This document shows, piece after piece, positions 40,767-49,255 of a DNA stretch of 64,000 nt (within the stretch, counting starts at the first letter, position 1; each line of letters begins with the position of its first letter). Below the pieces are notes generated by a model that saw nothing but the letters and a program-made list of their open reading frames with translations, was not told where the DNA came from and searched no databases. The DNA is from Modicisalibacter tunisiensis (lineage in GTDB: Bacteria; Pseudomonadota; Gammaproteobacteria; Pseudomonadales; Halomonadaceae), in contig NZ_JAGXFD010000001.1 of NCBI RefSeq assembly GCF_020148005.1, positions 2,882,919 to 2,946,918 on the forward strand. Reading direction: 5' to 3'. The position numbers and the translations under genes were made by a program.

Positions 40767-41588
40767 ATGAATCCCTCCACGCTGATCGGCATGGTGGCCA
40801 GCTGTCTGCTGCTGGCCAGCGTGCTGTTTCTCACGGCCGAGTCCCCCGACAGTTTCCTCAACCTGCCCGGCCTGGCCATCGTGCTCACCGGCACCATGGC
40901 GGCGACATTCATCAGTTATCCTCTCAAGGAAGTGGTTCGCGTGGTACGACTGGTGGGGCTGGTCTTTCGTCGCGAGGACAACCATCTCCGCGACGACATC
41001 CAGGAACTGGTGGACATGGCCCGGCTGTGGTTCAAGGGGGATGTGCGGGCCGTGGAACGCGCGCTGGAAAAGACCCGCAACCCCTTCCTGCGCACCGGCA
41101 TCCAGCTGGTCATCGCCAACACCAAGGAGCAGGAGATCCTCGACCTGCTGCGCTGGCGCATCGCCCGCCTCAAGGCCCGGGAGCATGCCGAGGCACAGAT
41201 CTTTCGCACCATGGCCGCCTATGCCCCGGCCTTCGGCATGCTCGGCACCCTGGTCGGGCTGGTCAACATGCTCGAGGTCATGGACGGCGGCAGCCTGGCG
41301 GACATCGGCCCGCGCATGGCGGTGGCGCTGCTGACCACCTTCTACGGCATCCTGCTGGCCAACCTGGTCTTCAAGCCGATCGCCGTGAAGCTCGAACGCC
41401 GCACCGAGGAGCGCCTGATCGCCATGAACATGGTACTCGAGGGCATCTCGCTGATTTCGCGGCGGCGCCTGCCCTCGTTCATCGAGGAAACCCTGAACTC
41501 CTTCATGGCCAATCACCAGGACGAGATTCGCGACGACGGCGAGCCGTCGCCGGTTCTTGACCCCATGCAGGACGGCTCGCATGGGTGA
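40767..41588 (+). CDS. MotA/PomA-like flagellar stator protein
   Basis: 273 aa from the ATG at 40767, preceded by AAGGAG; the 29-residue extension of the longer frame overlaps the sigma-28 promoter. Four membrane segments: about 3-22, 30-54, then after a cytoplasmic loop with charged residues (LEKTRNPFLRTG) the pair AAYAPAFGMLGTLVGLVNML and RMAVALLTTFYGILLANLVF. The conserved Pro in PAFGMLG and the GPRMAVALLTT block are MotA/PomA hallmarks. With the overlapping MotB-like gene it forms an ion channel that drives the flagellar rotor. H+ or Na+ selectivity cannot be fixed. ExbB/TolQ are less similar. Confidence 0.85.
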   Translation: MNPSTLIGMVASCLLLASVLFLTAESPDSFLNLPGLAIVLTGTMAATFISYPLKEVVRVVRLVGLVFRREDNHLRDDIQELVDMARLWFKGDVRAVERALEKTRNPFLRTGIQLVIANTKEQEILDLLRWRIARLKAREHAEAQIFRTMAAYAPAFGMLGTLVGLVNMLEVMDGGSLADIGPRMAVALLTTFYGILLANLVFKPIAVKLERRTEERLIAMNMVLEGISLISRRRLPSFIEETLNSFMANHQDEIRDDGEPSPVLDPMQDGSHG

Positions 41589-42225
41589 CGGACACGATCC
41601 CCTGCTGCCCGGCCAGGCCAAGGCATCGGGCGAGGACGGCGAAAGCTGGCTGTTGAGCTACCTCGACGTGCTGACGCTGCTCATCACGCTGTTCGTGCTG
41701 CTGCTGACGCTCACCGATCCCGCTGCGGAGACGGCCTCGTCCTCTCCCGCTCCGCTGCCCGGCGTTGCCGGCCCGGCCCGCGCCACGGGGACCCAGCCCG
41801 ACCTCACCGGCCTGCTGCCACGGCTCGATGGCGTCAGCGTCTCGCGCAGCGATGCCGGCCTCAACCTGCGTATCCAGGATCACCTGCTGTTCGCCAGCGG
41901 GCAGGCCGACCTGACCGCTCCCGGCACCGATGTGCTCCATCGTCTGCTGCCGCTTCTCGAGCACACCCGGGGGACCATCTCCGTGGAAGGGCACACCGAC
42001 GACGTCCCCATCCACACGCGACGCTTCCCTTCCAACTGGGAGCTCTCCAGCGCCCGCGCCAGCGCCGTGCTGCGTTACCTGCAGGACCAGGGCATTGCCG
42101 CCGATCGACTGCGTGCCATCGGCTATGCCGACACACGCCCGCTGCGTCCCAACGACTCGCGCCGCGACCGCGCCGCCAATCGTCGCGTGGAACTGGTCGT
42201 TCACGAGCGGCGCGCCGGCCCGTGA
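41581..42225 (+). CDS. MotB/OmpA-like stator protein
   Basis: 214 aa from the ATG at 41581, which overlaps the MotA-like stop by 8 bp. One membrane helix (about residues 22-42, SYLDVLTLLITLFVLLLTL) contains the channel Asp where MotB has Asp32. After a short linker comes an OmpA-like peptidoglycan-binding domain: LLFASGQADLTAPG, EGHTDDVPIHTRRFPSNWELSSARA, and NRRVELVV. Shorter than E. coli MotB (308). Coupling with the MotA-like gene and the FliA promoter indicate a true flagellar stator pair, perhaps an additional one. Confidence 0.85.
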   Translation: MGDGHDPLLPGQAKASGEDGESWLLSYLDVLTLLITLFVLLLTLTDPAAETASSSPAPLPGVAGPARATGTQPDLTGLLPRLDGVSVSRSDAGLNLRIQDHLLFASGQADLTAPGTDVLHRLLPLLEHTRGTISVEGHTDDVPIHTRRFPSNWELSSARASAVLRYLQDQGIAADRLRAIGYADTRPLRPNDSRRDRAANRRVELVVHERRAGP

Positions 42226-42396
42226 CCCCCCGATCAAGCGGCCGCGGTTTTTTATCGCTTCATAACCCGGGTCAACTGCAGGAACACGAAGCCGGTGCCA
42301 TGTTTACCCTGCTGAGCACGGACATGCCCGACGGGGACCGCAGGGACGCGACGCGCATGCCCGGTCAGGGATGATCGGGTTCTTGCCCGTGGCGCG

Positions 42397-42425
42397 TTGA
42401 CTTGCCCTCCCCGGCCCCGCAGAAT
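42397..42425 (+). promoter_or_regulatory. Promoter of the riboswitch-btuB transcript
   Basis: -35 TTGACT (42397-42402), 17-bp spacer, -10 CAGAAT (42420-42425). Transcription would begin near 42432, right before the aptamer. The preceding stretch 42226-42396 has no gene; it holds only a GCCGCGG-TTTTTT sequence that may be a poor terminator of the motB-like gene. Confidence 0.6.
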
Positions 42426-42429
42426 TCCC

Positions 42430-42606
42430 CACCGTCGAGACACGGGTGCTCGGGAAGCGGGTGAGACCCCCGCACTGCCCCCGCAACGGTGTTCGCGTCG
42501 ATCGAGGTCGGGCCCAGTGCCGACCACTGCCGCCAGGCGGGAAGGTGACCTCGATCCGTGGCCGTGAACCACGGCCCAGCGCGTCAGTCCGGAGACCGGC
42601 CTGCGT
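42430..42606 (+). promoter_or_regulatory. Cobalamin (AdoCbl) riboswitch
   Basis: Conserved class elements in order: GGGTGCTC with GGGAAGCGGGTGAGA-like P3-P4 region, the signature CCCGCACTGCCCCCGCAAC, an ACCACTG core, GGCGGGAAGGTG, and the 3' B12 box AGTCCGGAGACCGGCC. It senses adenosylcobalamin and turns off btuB expression. Between aptamer and btuB lies a perfect 22-bp palindrome (42652-42673, GCGTGCCGG arms) without a U run, so control may be at translation start or through Rho rather than by an intrinsic terminator. Confidence 0.95.
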
Positions 42607-42760
42607 CTCTTCACTGGCTGATGCGGAGGGCCTCGCCAGTGGCGACATCAACCGGCACGCCGCGGCGTGCCGGCAGGCCGGCCATGCGTGTCGTGCCGTC
42701 GTCACCCTTTCTGTCCTCCTCATCGCGATCGACCGTCACGACGCGCTTGAGGATCTTTCC

Positions 42761-44566
42761 ATGCCGTTTCGCAAGACCCCGCTGTGGCTCGCCATCGGTG
42801 TCACGGTGGCTCCCCTGAGCCAGGCCGACCAGCGCCTGGACACCCTGCAGGTCACCGCCAATCGCCTGCCCCAGACACGTGCCGATGTGCTCGCCAGCAC
42901 CACCATCATCGACCGCGACGAGATCGAGCGCCTGCAGCCGAACTCCGTGACCGAGCTGCTCCAGGGCCGGGCCGGGGTCGAGCTGGCCCGCAACGGCGCC
43001 CGCGGCAACCAGACCAGCCTGTTCCTGCGCGGGACCAATTCCGACCATGCCCTGGTACTGGTCGACGGGGCGCGCATCGCCTCGGCCACCGACGGCTCGA
43101 TCAACTGGGAGTTCCTGCCGGTAGCGGCCATCCAGCGCATCGAGATCGTGCGCGGCCCGCGCGCCGCCGCCTACGGGGCCGATGCCATCGGCGGCGTGAT
43201 CAACATCATCACCCGCCAGGCCGAGACCGGCGGCGAGCACGCGACCCTGGAGCTGCGCGCCGGCGGCGAGCATACCCGGCGCGAGACCGCCTGGTTCAGC
43301 GCGACACAGAAGGACACCCGGCTGTCGGCCTTGATCGACCACCAGAGCACCGACGGCTTCTCGGCCCGCGCCGACGACGGTGACGACGACGGCTTCGACC
43401 AGCGCACCGGCAAGCTGGCGATGAGCCACGCCTTCGGCGAGCGGGCCGACCTGGACGTCTCGCTGCTGCGCACCCGCAACGACTACGACTACGACGACTG
43501 CGGCTATCCCTCCAGCCAGGACTGCCGCGGCGAGGGCGACCAGCAGGTCCTCTCCGCCTCGCTGACCACGCACAACCGGCCGGGCTGGGATACCGAACTG
43601 GCCGTCGCCCGGGTCACAGAGAGCCGCGAGCGCTTCATCGACGGCCGCTCATCCGGCGAGACATCGACCCGGCGCAACGAGGCCTCGCTGACCAACCGCC
43701 TGTCGGGCGACTGGGGGGAGACCGCGCTCGGCGCCGACGTCCGCGATGCCTCGCTCGACTCGCCGCTGACCTACGCCGAGGACGGCCGCCGCAACTGGGG
43801 CGTGTTCGCCAACTGGCACCAGCGCCTGGCCCGCCATCGGCTCTCGGCCGGGATCCGTCACGACGACGACAACCGCTTCGGCGGCGCCACCACCGGCAGC
43901 CTCGCCTATGCCTATGCGCTGACCGACGCCCAGCAGATCGGCGCCAGCTACGCCACCGCCTACAAGGCACCCAGCCTGCTCGACCTCTACGGCCCCTATG
44001 GCGCCAACCCCGACCTCGATGCCGAGACCTCGCGTACCGCCGAGCTGTTCTGGCGCCTCGACCGCGAGACCTGGGGCCTGTCGGCGACCGCCTTCGACAC
44101 CCGCATCGACGACCTGATCGACTACGATCCGGCCACCTTCATTCCCTACAATGTCGGCAAGGCCCGCATCCGTGGCGTCGAACTGGCGGGCGACTGGCAG
44201 TACGGCGGCTTCACCCTGCACGCCGCCCTGACGCACCAGAACCCCGAGAACCGCGAGACGGGCGAGCGCCTGAAGCGCCGCGCGCGCACCTTCGGCCGCC
44301 TCGACGCCGACTACGCGACCGGGGACTGGTCGTTCGGCGCCACCCTGCGCAGCGCCGGCGATCGCCGTGACACGGACGCCGTCACCTTTGCCGACACCAC
44401 CACCGCCGGCTACGCCGTGATGGACCTGCGCACCACCTGGCGGCTCACGCCCCGCATCGCGCTGTCCGCCAAGCTCGACAATGCGCTGGATCGCGACTAT
44501 CAGCTCGTCGACGGCTACAACACCCAGGGTCGCTACCTGGAAGGCGGCATCACCCTGCGCCTGTAA
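42761..44566 (+). CDS. btuB: Outer-membrane vitamin B12 receptor
   Basis: 601 aa from the ATG at 42761 (GAGGA upstream). Signal peptide 1-22 and TonB box DTLQVTA at residues 27-33. The plug domain (RADVLASTTIIDRDEIERL, RGTNSDHALVLVDGARIAS, EIVRGPRAAAYGADAIGGVINI) is followed by a 22-strand barrel with an acidic DDGDDDGFD loop and DYDYDDC, which fit the calcium-binding loops of BtuB. It imports cobalamins with TonB energy. The last residue is Leu rather than the usual Phe. The riboswitch upstream confirms function. Confidence 0.93.
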   Translation: MPFRKTPLWLAIGVTVAPLSQADQRLDTLQVTANRLPQTRADVLASTTIIDRDEIERLQPNSVTELLQGRAGVELARNGARGNQTSLFLRGTNSDHALVLVDGARIASATDGSINWEFLPVAAIQRIEIVRGPRAAAYGADAIGGVINIITRQAETGGEHATLELRAGGEHTRRETAWFSATQKDTRLSALIDHQSTDGFSARADDGDDDGFDQRTGKLAMSHAFGERADLDVSLLRTRNDYDYDDCGYPSSQDCRGEGDQQVLSASLTTHNRPGWDTELAVARVTESRERFIDGRSSGETSTRRNEASLTNRLSGDWGETALGADVRDASLDSPLTYAEDGRRNWGVFANWHQRLARHRLSAGIRHDDDNRFGGATTGSLAYAYALTDAQQIGASYATAYKAPSLLDLYGPYGANPDLDAETSRTAELFWRLDRETWGLSATAFDTRIDDLIDYDPATFIPYNVGKARIRGVELAGDWQYGGFTLHAALTHQNPENRETGERLKRRARTFGRLDADYATGDWSFGATLRSAGDRRDTDAVTFADTTTAGYAVMDLRTTWRLTPRIALSAKLDNALDRDYQLVDGYNTQGRYLEGGITLRL

Positions 44567-44584
44567 TGCGGCGGCCGTCATGCG

Positions 44585-44605
44585 CCCCGGCATGGATTGC
44601 CGGGG
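44585..44605 (+). other. Hairpin after btuB
   Basis: Inverted repeat CCCCGGCA/TGCCGGGG with loop TGGAT, 18 bases after the btuB stop and partly overlapping the opgD -35. No T run. It may end the btuB transcript weakly. I see no relation to the longer repeat elements elsewhere except a similar loop. Confidence 0.4.
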
Positions 44606-44625
44606 TCCGGCGGGATTCCTATAGT
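44597..44625 (+). promoter_or_regulatory. Sigma-70 promoter of opgD
   Basis: -35 TTGCCG (44597-44602), 17-bp spacer, -10 TATAGT (44620-44625), about 40 bases before the opgD ATG. Confidence 0.7.
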
Positions 44626-44664
44626 GAACGTCGATGACGCCTCATCGACCATCAGGGACGACTC

Positions 44665-46275
44665 ATGCATCGACGCGATTTCCTCAAGGCCGCCGGCGCG
44701 CTGGGCGGGGCCTTCCTGCCGCTTTCCCGGGTACTGGCGGCGGCGTCCGACGCCGCCCCCGCCGGCACGGGCCAGGGTAGTGCCTTCGACTACGCCTGGC
44801 TCAAGGGGCTGGCACGCCACCTCGCCGACCAGCCGCCGCAGGCCGGCGAGACGACCCTGCCCCCCGAGCTGCAGGGCCTGACCTGGGACCAGTACCAGGC
44901 GATCCGCTTTCGCAAGGACCACGCCCTGTGGGCCGACGACGCGCAGGCCCGCTATCGTGCCGAGCTGTTTCACCTGGGGCTGTACTTCAAGAAACCGGTC
45001 AAGATGCATGAAGTGGTCGACGGTCGGGCGCACGAGATCGCCTACGATCCGGCGATGTTCGACTACGGCGATTCGGGCATCGACGGCGAGGCCCTGCCAA
45101 GCGACCTCGGCTTCGCCGGCTTTCGCCTGCTGCATGACGACGACTGGCAGCGCGACCGGGTGGCGTTTCTCGGCGCCAGCTACTTCCGCGCCGTCAGCCG
45201 CACCCTGCAGTACGGCATGTCGGCCCGCGGGCTGGCGGTCGACACGGGCCTGCCCCGTCCCGAGGAGTTTCCCGACTTCACCCGCTTCTGGCTGGAACGG
45301 CCCGCCGCCGGCAGCAACGAGCTGACGGTCTACGCCCTGCTGGAATCACCCAGCATCACCGGGGCCTACCGCTTCGTCATCCGCATCGTCGAGGATGTCA
45401 CCATGGACGTCGATGCCGCCCTCTATCCGCGTCAGCCGATCGAACGGCTGGGCATCGCGCCGCTGACCAGCATGTACCTGGTCGGCGAGAACGATCGCCA
45501 GGCGGACTGGGACTGGCGACCCGAGATCCACGACTCCGACGGCCTGGCGATGCACACCGGTGCCGGCGAGTGGCTGTGGCGACCGCTGGTCAATCCGCCG
45601 CACCTGCGCTTCAACGCCTACAGCGACCAGAATCCCAGGGGGTTCGGGCTGCTGCAACGGGATCGCGACTTCGACCACTACCAGGACGACGGCGTGTACT
45701 ACGATCGGCGCCCCTCGGTGTGGGTCGAACCCCGCGGCGACTGGGGCAAGGGCTCGGTGCAGCTGGTCGAGATCCCCACCCTCGACGAGACCTTCGACAA
45801 CATCGTCGCCTTCTGGAACCCCGACGCGCCCGTGCAGCCAGGCCAGGAGCTGCTCTACGCCTACCGCCTCTACTGGTGCAACACGCTGCCGTCGCAGCCC
45901 GAGCTGGCCCGCTGCGTGGCGACCCGCACCGGGCTCGGCGGCGTGATCGGCCAGAAGCGCGAGTACTTCAGCCGGCGCTTCGTGATCGACTTCCGGGGCG
46001 GGCCCTTCCCCTTCGATGCCGACCAGGACGTCAACGTCGTGCCGGTCATCGAGCACAGCGCCGGACGCGTGGAAATCACCTCGGCGCGGCCGCTGCATGC
46101 CATCGACGGCTACCGCGCCATGTTCGACCTGGTGCCCCCGGAAACCACCGACCCCATCAACCTGCGCGTCTATCTCAAGGCCGGCGACCAGCCGCTGACC
46201 GAGACCTGGCTCTATCAGTGGACGCCGCCCCCCGTCGACGAGCGCGCGCTGCACAACCCCGGGCACCTGTCGTGA
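44665..46275 (+). CDS. opgD: Glucan biosynthesis protein D
   Basis: 536 aa. The N-terminal HRRDFLKAAGALGGAF is a twin-arginine signal followed by a hydrophobic stretch and AxA cleavage near residue 25. The mature part is an OpgD/OpgG periplasmic domain (FDYAWLKGLARHLA, ALWADDAQARYRAELFHLGLYFKKPV, ASYFRAVSRTLQYGMSARGLA). It shapes osmoregulated periplasmic glucans, made at low osmolarity. E. coli OpgD is 551 aa. No opgH or opgG is seen, which is normal as opgD is often separate. Confidence 0.92.
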   Translation: MHRRDFLKAAGALGGAFLPLSRVLAAASDAAPAGTGQGSAFDYAWLKGLARHLADQPPQAGETTLPPELQGLTWDQYQAIRFRKDHALWADDAQARYRAELFHLGLYFKKPVKMHEVVDGRAHEIAYDPAMFDYGDSGIDGEALPSDLGFAGFRLLHDDDWQRDRVAFLGASYFRAVSRTLQYGMSARGLAVDTGLPRPEEFPDFTRFWLERPAAGSNELTVYALLESPSITGAYRFVIRIVEDVTMDVDAALYPRQPIERLGIAPLTSMYLVGENDRQADWDWRPEIHDSDGLAMHTGAGEWLWRPLVNPPHLRFNAYSDQNPRGFGLLQRDRDFDHYQDDGVYYDRRPSVWVEPRGDWGKGSVQLVEIPTLDETFDNIVAFWNPDAPVQPGQELLYAYRLYWCNTLPSQPELARCVATRTGLGGVIGQKREYFSRRFVIDFRGGPFPFDADQDVNVVPVIEHSAGRVEITSARPLHAIDGYRAMFDLVPPETTDPINLRVYLKAGDQPLTETWLYQWTPPPVDERALHNPGHLS

Positions 46276-46307
46276 GCCATCACGCTGGTCGCCACCCGCC
46301 GGCACGC

Positions 46308-47963
46308 TCACATCCGGCGGCGATGGGTGTCCAGTAGAGCCTTAAGGTTGGCGAAGTCGGCGCTTTCCAGGTGCTCCGCGGCGATCTGGCGTTGCTCCTC
46401 GATGAGCTCTCGCAGCACCTGGTCGGTGGTCAGGGGATTGGCCAGCACCACCCGGAAGACGGTGATGGCCTGGCGATCGTGGCTCGCCGGGGTCAGCCGG
46501 GTGCGCGACACGAAGGACTTGCCCCGCTCGCGCTGGCGCTTCTGGATGGACTGCGTCATGCGATTCAGCAGGTCGTTGATCCACCGGCGCTGCGCCTCGT
46601 CGGCGTCGTGCAACCGCGCCTGAACCCCGGCAGGCGCCCAGCGATAGGTGAGGATGTTGAGTTCCGGCTCGGTGATCAGCTCGAAATCCTCGAGCGCCGC
46701 GATCCGGTCGGCGAAGCGTCGCGCCAGTTCGATGCCATTGTCGATCAGCATCGCATAGCCCTGGCGACCGATGATCTTCAGGGCCGACTGCACCAGCATC
46801 GCCATGCCGGGACGGGAGCCTTCCAGCGTGGTGCTGCCAAGGTCCTTGGAGCCCTGCCGAATGATGTACTGGGCATGGTGCTCGATGCTGGCGAGGGCCG
46901 ACGGCTCGCGGAACAGCACCATGCCCGCTCCCATCGGCACATAGAGCTGCTTGTGGGCGTCGATGGTGACGGAATCGGCGCGCTCGATGCCGGCCAGACG
47001 CGGTCGGTAGCGTTCCGAAAACAGCGTCGGTCCGCCCCAGGCGGCATCCACGTGGAAGTGGATCCCCTGCTCCGCGGCGATGTCGGCCAGGCAGTCCAGC
47101 GGGTCGATGTTGCCGGTCTCGGTCGTGCCGGCGATCCCCACCAGCGCGAAGGGCCGTATCCGCTGCCGCTCGAGCCGCTTCAGCGTGGCGACCAGGGCAT
47201 CGGGACGGATGCGGTTGCGCGCGTCGGTCTCGACGGCCACCATCTGATCGCGTCCGATGCCCAGCACATCGGCGGCCTTGGAGAGCGAGTAGTGGCCACG
47301 CTCGGAGACCAGCACCGCGGCACCGTCACAGTCATGGTGACGCAGGGCCGCGAAGACCCCACTGCGGCCGATGCCGGGAAACTCGCCGTCGGGACCGAAG
47401 GCCCGGTTTCGGGCAGCCCACAGCGCGGTGATATTGGCGACGGTGCCCCCGGAGCAGAAGGCACCGAGGCGTTCGTCGCTGTGGTGCAGCCAACGCTCGT
47501 AGAAGGCGTCGGACTGGGCATAGATCAGGCGATGCAGCATGCCCAGCACCTGGCGCTCCAGCGGCGTGAAGGCCTTGGAGGTCTCGGTCTTCACCAGGTT
47601 CTGGTTCAGCGCGATCATGATCTTCGACAGCGGGATCATGAAATAGGGCAACGCCGACGTCATGTGGCCGACGAAGCTGGGCGAGGCGGTATGCACGGAT
47701 TGCGCGACCACCTTGTCGAGCAGGAACCGGGTCTGGTCGGAGACGAAGACCGGCGCCTCGGGGATGCGGGTATCGTGGAAGTCCCGTTCGATCCTGACCA
47801 GGTCGTGCTCTTCCGCGACGATATGCTCCTGCAGGAAGCCGGCGAGATTCGCCGAAATATCCCTGTCCAGACGGTTCAGCGTCGCCCCGGACGCCTCGGG
47901 GACGGTGAAGATCCTCAGCAGATTGTCCCAGCTGCTTTCGGCGACCTTTGCTTGCTTGCCCAT
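46308..47963 (-). CDS. panP: PLP-dependent aspartate 1-decarboxylase (PanP type)
   Basis: 551 aa from the ATG at 47963; the longer frame lacks a ribosome site and is GC-rich shadow. It is a group II decarboxylase with the PLP-binding region GIAGTTETGNIDP, FHVDAAWGGP and Lys338 in TIDAHKQLYVP. The N-terminal 60 residues with LLRIFTVPEASGATLNRLDRDIS and the overall pattern suit PanP, the glutamate-decarboxylase-like enzyme that makes beta-alanine from aspartate in Vibrio and other bacteria lacking PanD. Alternative: another glutamate or tyrosine decarboxylase paralog. Whether panD also exists cannot be seen here. Confidence 0.8.
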   Translation of the reverse strand: MGKQAKVAESSWDNLLRIFTVPEASGATLNRLDRDISANLAGFLQEHIVAEEHDLVRIERDFHDTRIPEAPVFVSDQTRFLLDKVVAQSVHTASPSFVGHMTSALPYFMIPLSKIMIALNQNLVKTETSKAFTPLERQVLGMLHRLIYAQSDAFYERWLHHSDERLGAFCSGGTVANITALWAARNRAFGPDGEFPGIGRSGVFAALRHHDCDGAAVLVSERGHYSLSKAADVLGIGRDQMVAVETDARNRIRPDALVATLKRLERQRIRPFALVGIAGTTETGNIDPLDCLADIAAEQGIHFHVDAAWGGPTLFSERYRPRLAGIERADSVTIDAHKQLYVPMGAGMVLFREPSALASIEHHAQYIIRQGSKDLGSTTLEGSRPGMAMLVQSALKIIGRQGYAMLIDNGIELARRFADRIAALEDFELITEPELNILTYRWAPAGVQARLHDADEAQRRWINDLLNRMTQSIQKRQRERGKSFVSRTRLTPASHDRQAITVFRVVLANPLTTDQVLRELIEEQRQIAAEHLESADFANLKALLDTHRRRM

Positions 47964-48109
47964 GGAACCCTGTTGCCTTTGGGGAATGAAAGGGCGGAGC
48001 ACCGAAGGGGGCCTGAGCCGACCGGTACATCGCCGCGCACACGAGTATTGTAACGCGACAGCCCCATCTCGAGCGCGTTGAACCGGCTGCAGGGTATCGC
48101 CATCGCCAC

Positions 48110-48131
48110 TATACTGTATGCAAATGCAGTA
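48110..48131 (+). promoter_or_regulatory. LexA-like SOS box overlapping the -10 of the radical SAM gene
   Basis: TACTGTATGCAAATGCAGTA (48112-48131) is a 20-bp inverted repeat. Against the LexA consensus TACTG(TA)5CAGTA both outer half-sites are exact, and CTGT-N8-GCAG differs by one base from CTGT-N8-ACAG. It overlaps TATACT (48110-48115), so LexA would block RNA polymerase. It ends 12 bases before the ATG. Confidence 0.7.
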
Positions 48132-48143
48132 CAGGAGATCGGC

Positions 48144-49220
48144 ATGGCGACGCCTCCCCGGAATACCGTGGTCCGCAAGGGGCGCGGCGCGACCTGCGAT
48201 CCGGCCAATCGCTTCTCGCCCACCCACAGCGAGGCCGTGGACGACGGCTGGTGGCAGGAGGCCGTGCCCGAGCGGATCGCCACCACGGTACGCGACGAGC
48301 CGGCGAAGAGCGCGCTGTCATGGAACCGCTCGCCGGACCTGCCCTTTGATCGCTCGCTCAATCCCTATCGCGGCTGCGAGCACGGCTGCATCTACTGCTA
48401 CGCCCGCCCCAGCCACGCCTACTGGGACCTGTCGCCGGGAATCGACTTCGAGACCCGGTTGATCGCCCGCAGCGGCCTCGTCGAACGCCTTCGCGACGAG
48501 CTGTGCCGGCCCGGCTACGTCTGCCGCCCCATCAACCTGTCGGGCAACACCGACTGCTACCAGCCGCTGGAGGCGCAGCGGGGTACCACGCGTGACGTGC
48601 TCGAGCTGCTGCTGGAATCTCGCCATCCGGTGACCCTGGTGACCAAGAGCGCGCTGATCCTGCGCGACCGCGAGCTGCTCGCGGCGATGGCCGAGCACCG
48701 TCTGGTGCGGGTGTTCGTCAGCCTGACCAGCCTCGACGACGACCTCAAGCGGACCCTGGAGCCGCGCACCGCCTCGCCGGCGGCACGACTCAGGGTGATG
48801 CGCGAGCTGAGCGCCGCGGGGGTGCCGATCGGGGCGCTGATCTCGCCGCTGATCCCGGGGCTCAACGACCACGAGCTGGAACGCCTGCTGGAAGCCGTCG
48901 CCGACGCCGGTGCCCGCAGCGCCGCCTGGATGCTGCTGCGCCTGCCCCACGAGGTGGCACCACTGTTCGAGGACTGGCTGGCCAGCCACTATCCCGAGCG
49001 CGCCGCCAGGGTGATGAGCCTGCTCCGTCAGTGTCGCGGCGGCGCCGACCACGACGCCCGCTTCGGGCGGCGCCTGCGTGGCGAGGGTGTCTTCGCCGAC
49101 CTGCTGGCCCAGCGCTTCCGCCGGGCCAGCCGGCGCCTCGGCCTGGACGGACACGCCGCGATGGGCCTCGACACGTCGGCGTTTCGCCCGCCCCATCGCC
49201 AGGGCGACCTGTTCGGGTAA
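48144..49220 (+). CDS. Radical SAM protein of the PA0069 family (SplB-like)
   Basis: 358 aa from the ATG at 48144, with AGGAG placed just after the LexA-like box. The CX3CX2C cluster is Cys78, Cys82 and Cys85 in YRGCEHGCIYCYARPSH, the arrangement of this family and of spore photoproduct lyase relatives. NLSGNTDCYQPLE and TKSALILRDREL follow. The SAM-cleaving 4Fe-4S enzyme's substrate is unknown. SOS control implied by the upstream box and relation to SplB suggest a role in DNA damage repair; P. aeruginosa PA0069 is, to my recollection, reported in the LexA regulon. Confidence 0.87.
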   Translation: MATPPRNTVVRKGRGATCDPANRFSPTHSEAVDDGWWQEAVPERIATTVRDEPAKSALSWNRSPDLPFDRSLNPYRGCEHGCIYCYARPSHAYWDLSPGIDFETRLIARSGLVERLRDELCRPGYVCRPINLSGNTDCYQPLEAQRGTTRDVLELLLESRHPVTLVTKSALILRDRELLAAMAEHRLVRVFVSLTSLDDDLKRTLEPRTASPAARLRVMRELSAAGVPIGALISPLIPGLNDHELERLLEAVADAGARSAAWMLLRLPHEVAPLFEDWLASHYPERAARVMSLLRQCRGGADHDARFGRRLRGEGVFADLLAQRFRRASRRLGLDGHAAMGLDTSAFRPPHRQGDLFG

Positions 49221-49255
49221 CATGGGCAGCGGCCAACGACGACCCGGAGATGCCC

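Noticed and set aside
42226-42260. Intrinsic terminator of the motB-like gene at GCCGCGG-TTTTTT
   Set aside because: The T run is good, but no stable stem of normal geometry lies directly before it.
44585-44605. Third copy of the structured repeat near btuB because of the similar TGGAT loop
   Set aside because: Only the simple hairpin is present; the outer P1/P2 arms and the CCGGGGACAG and CTGTCGACGG flanks are missing.
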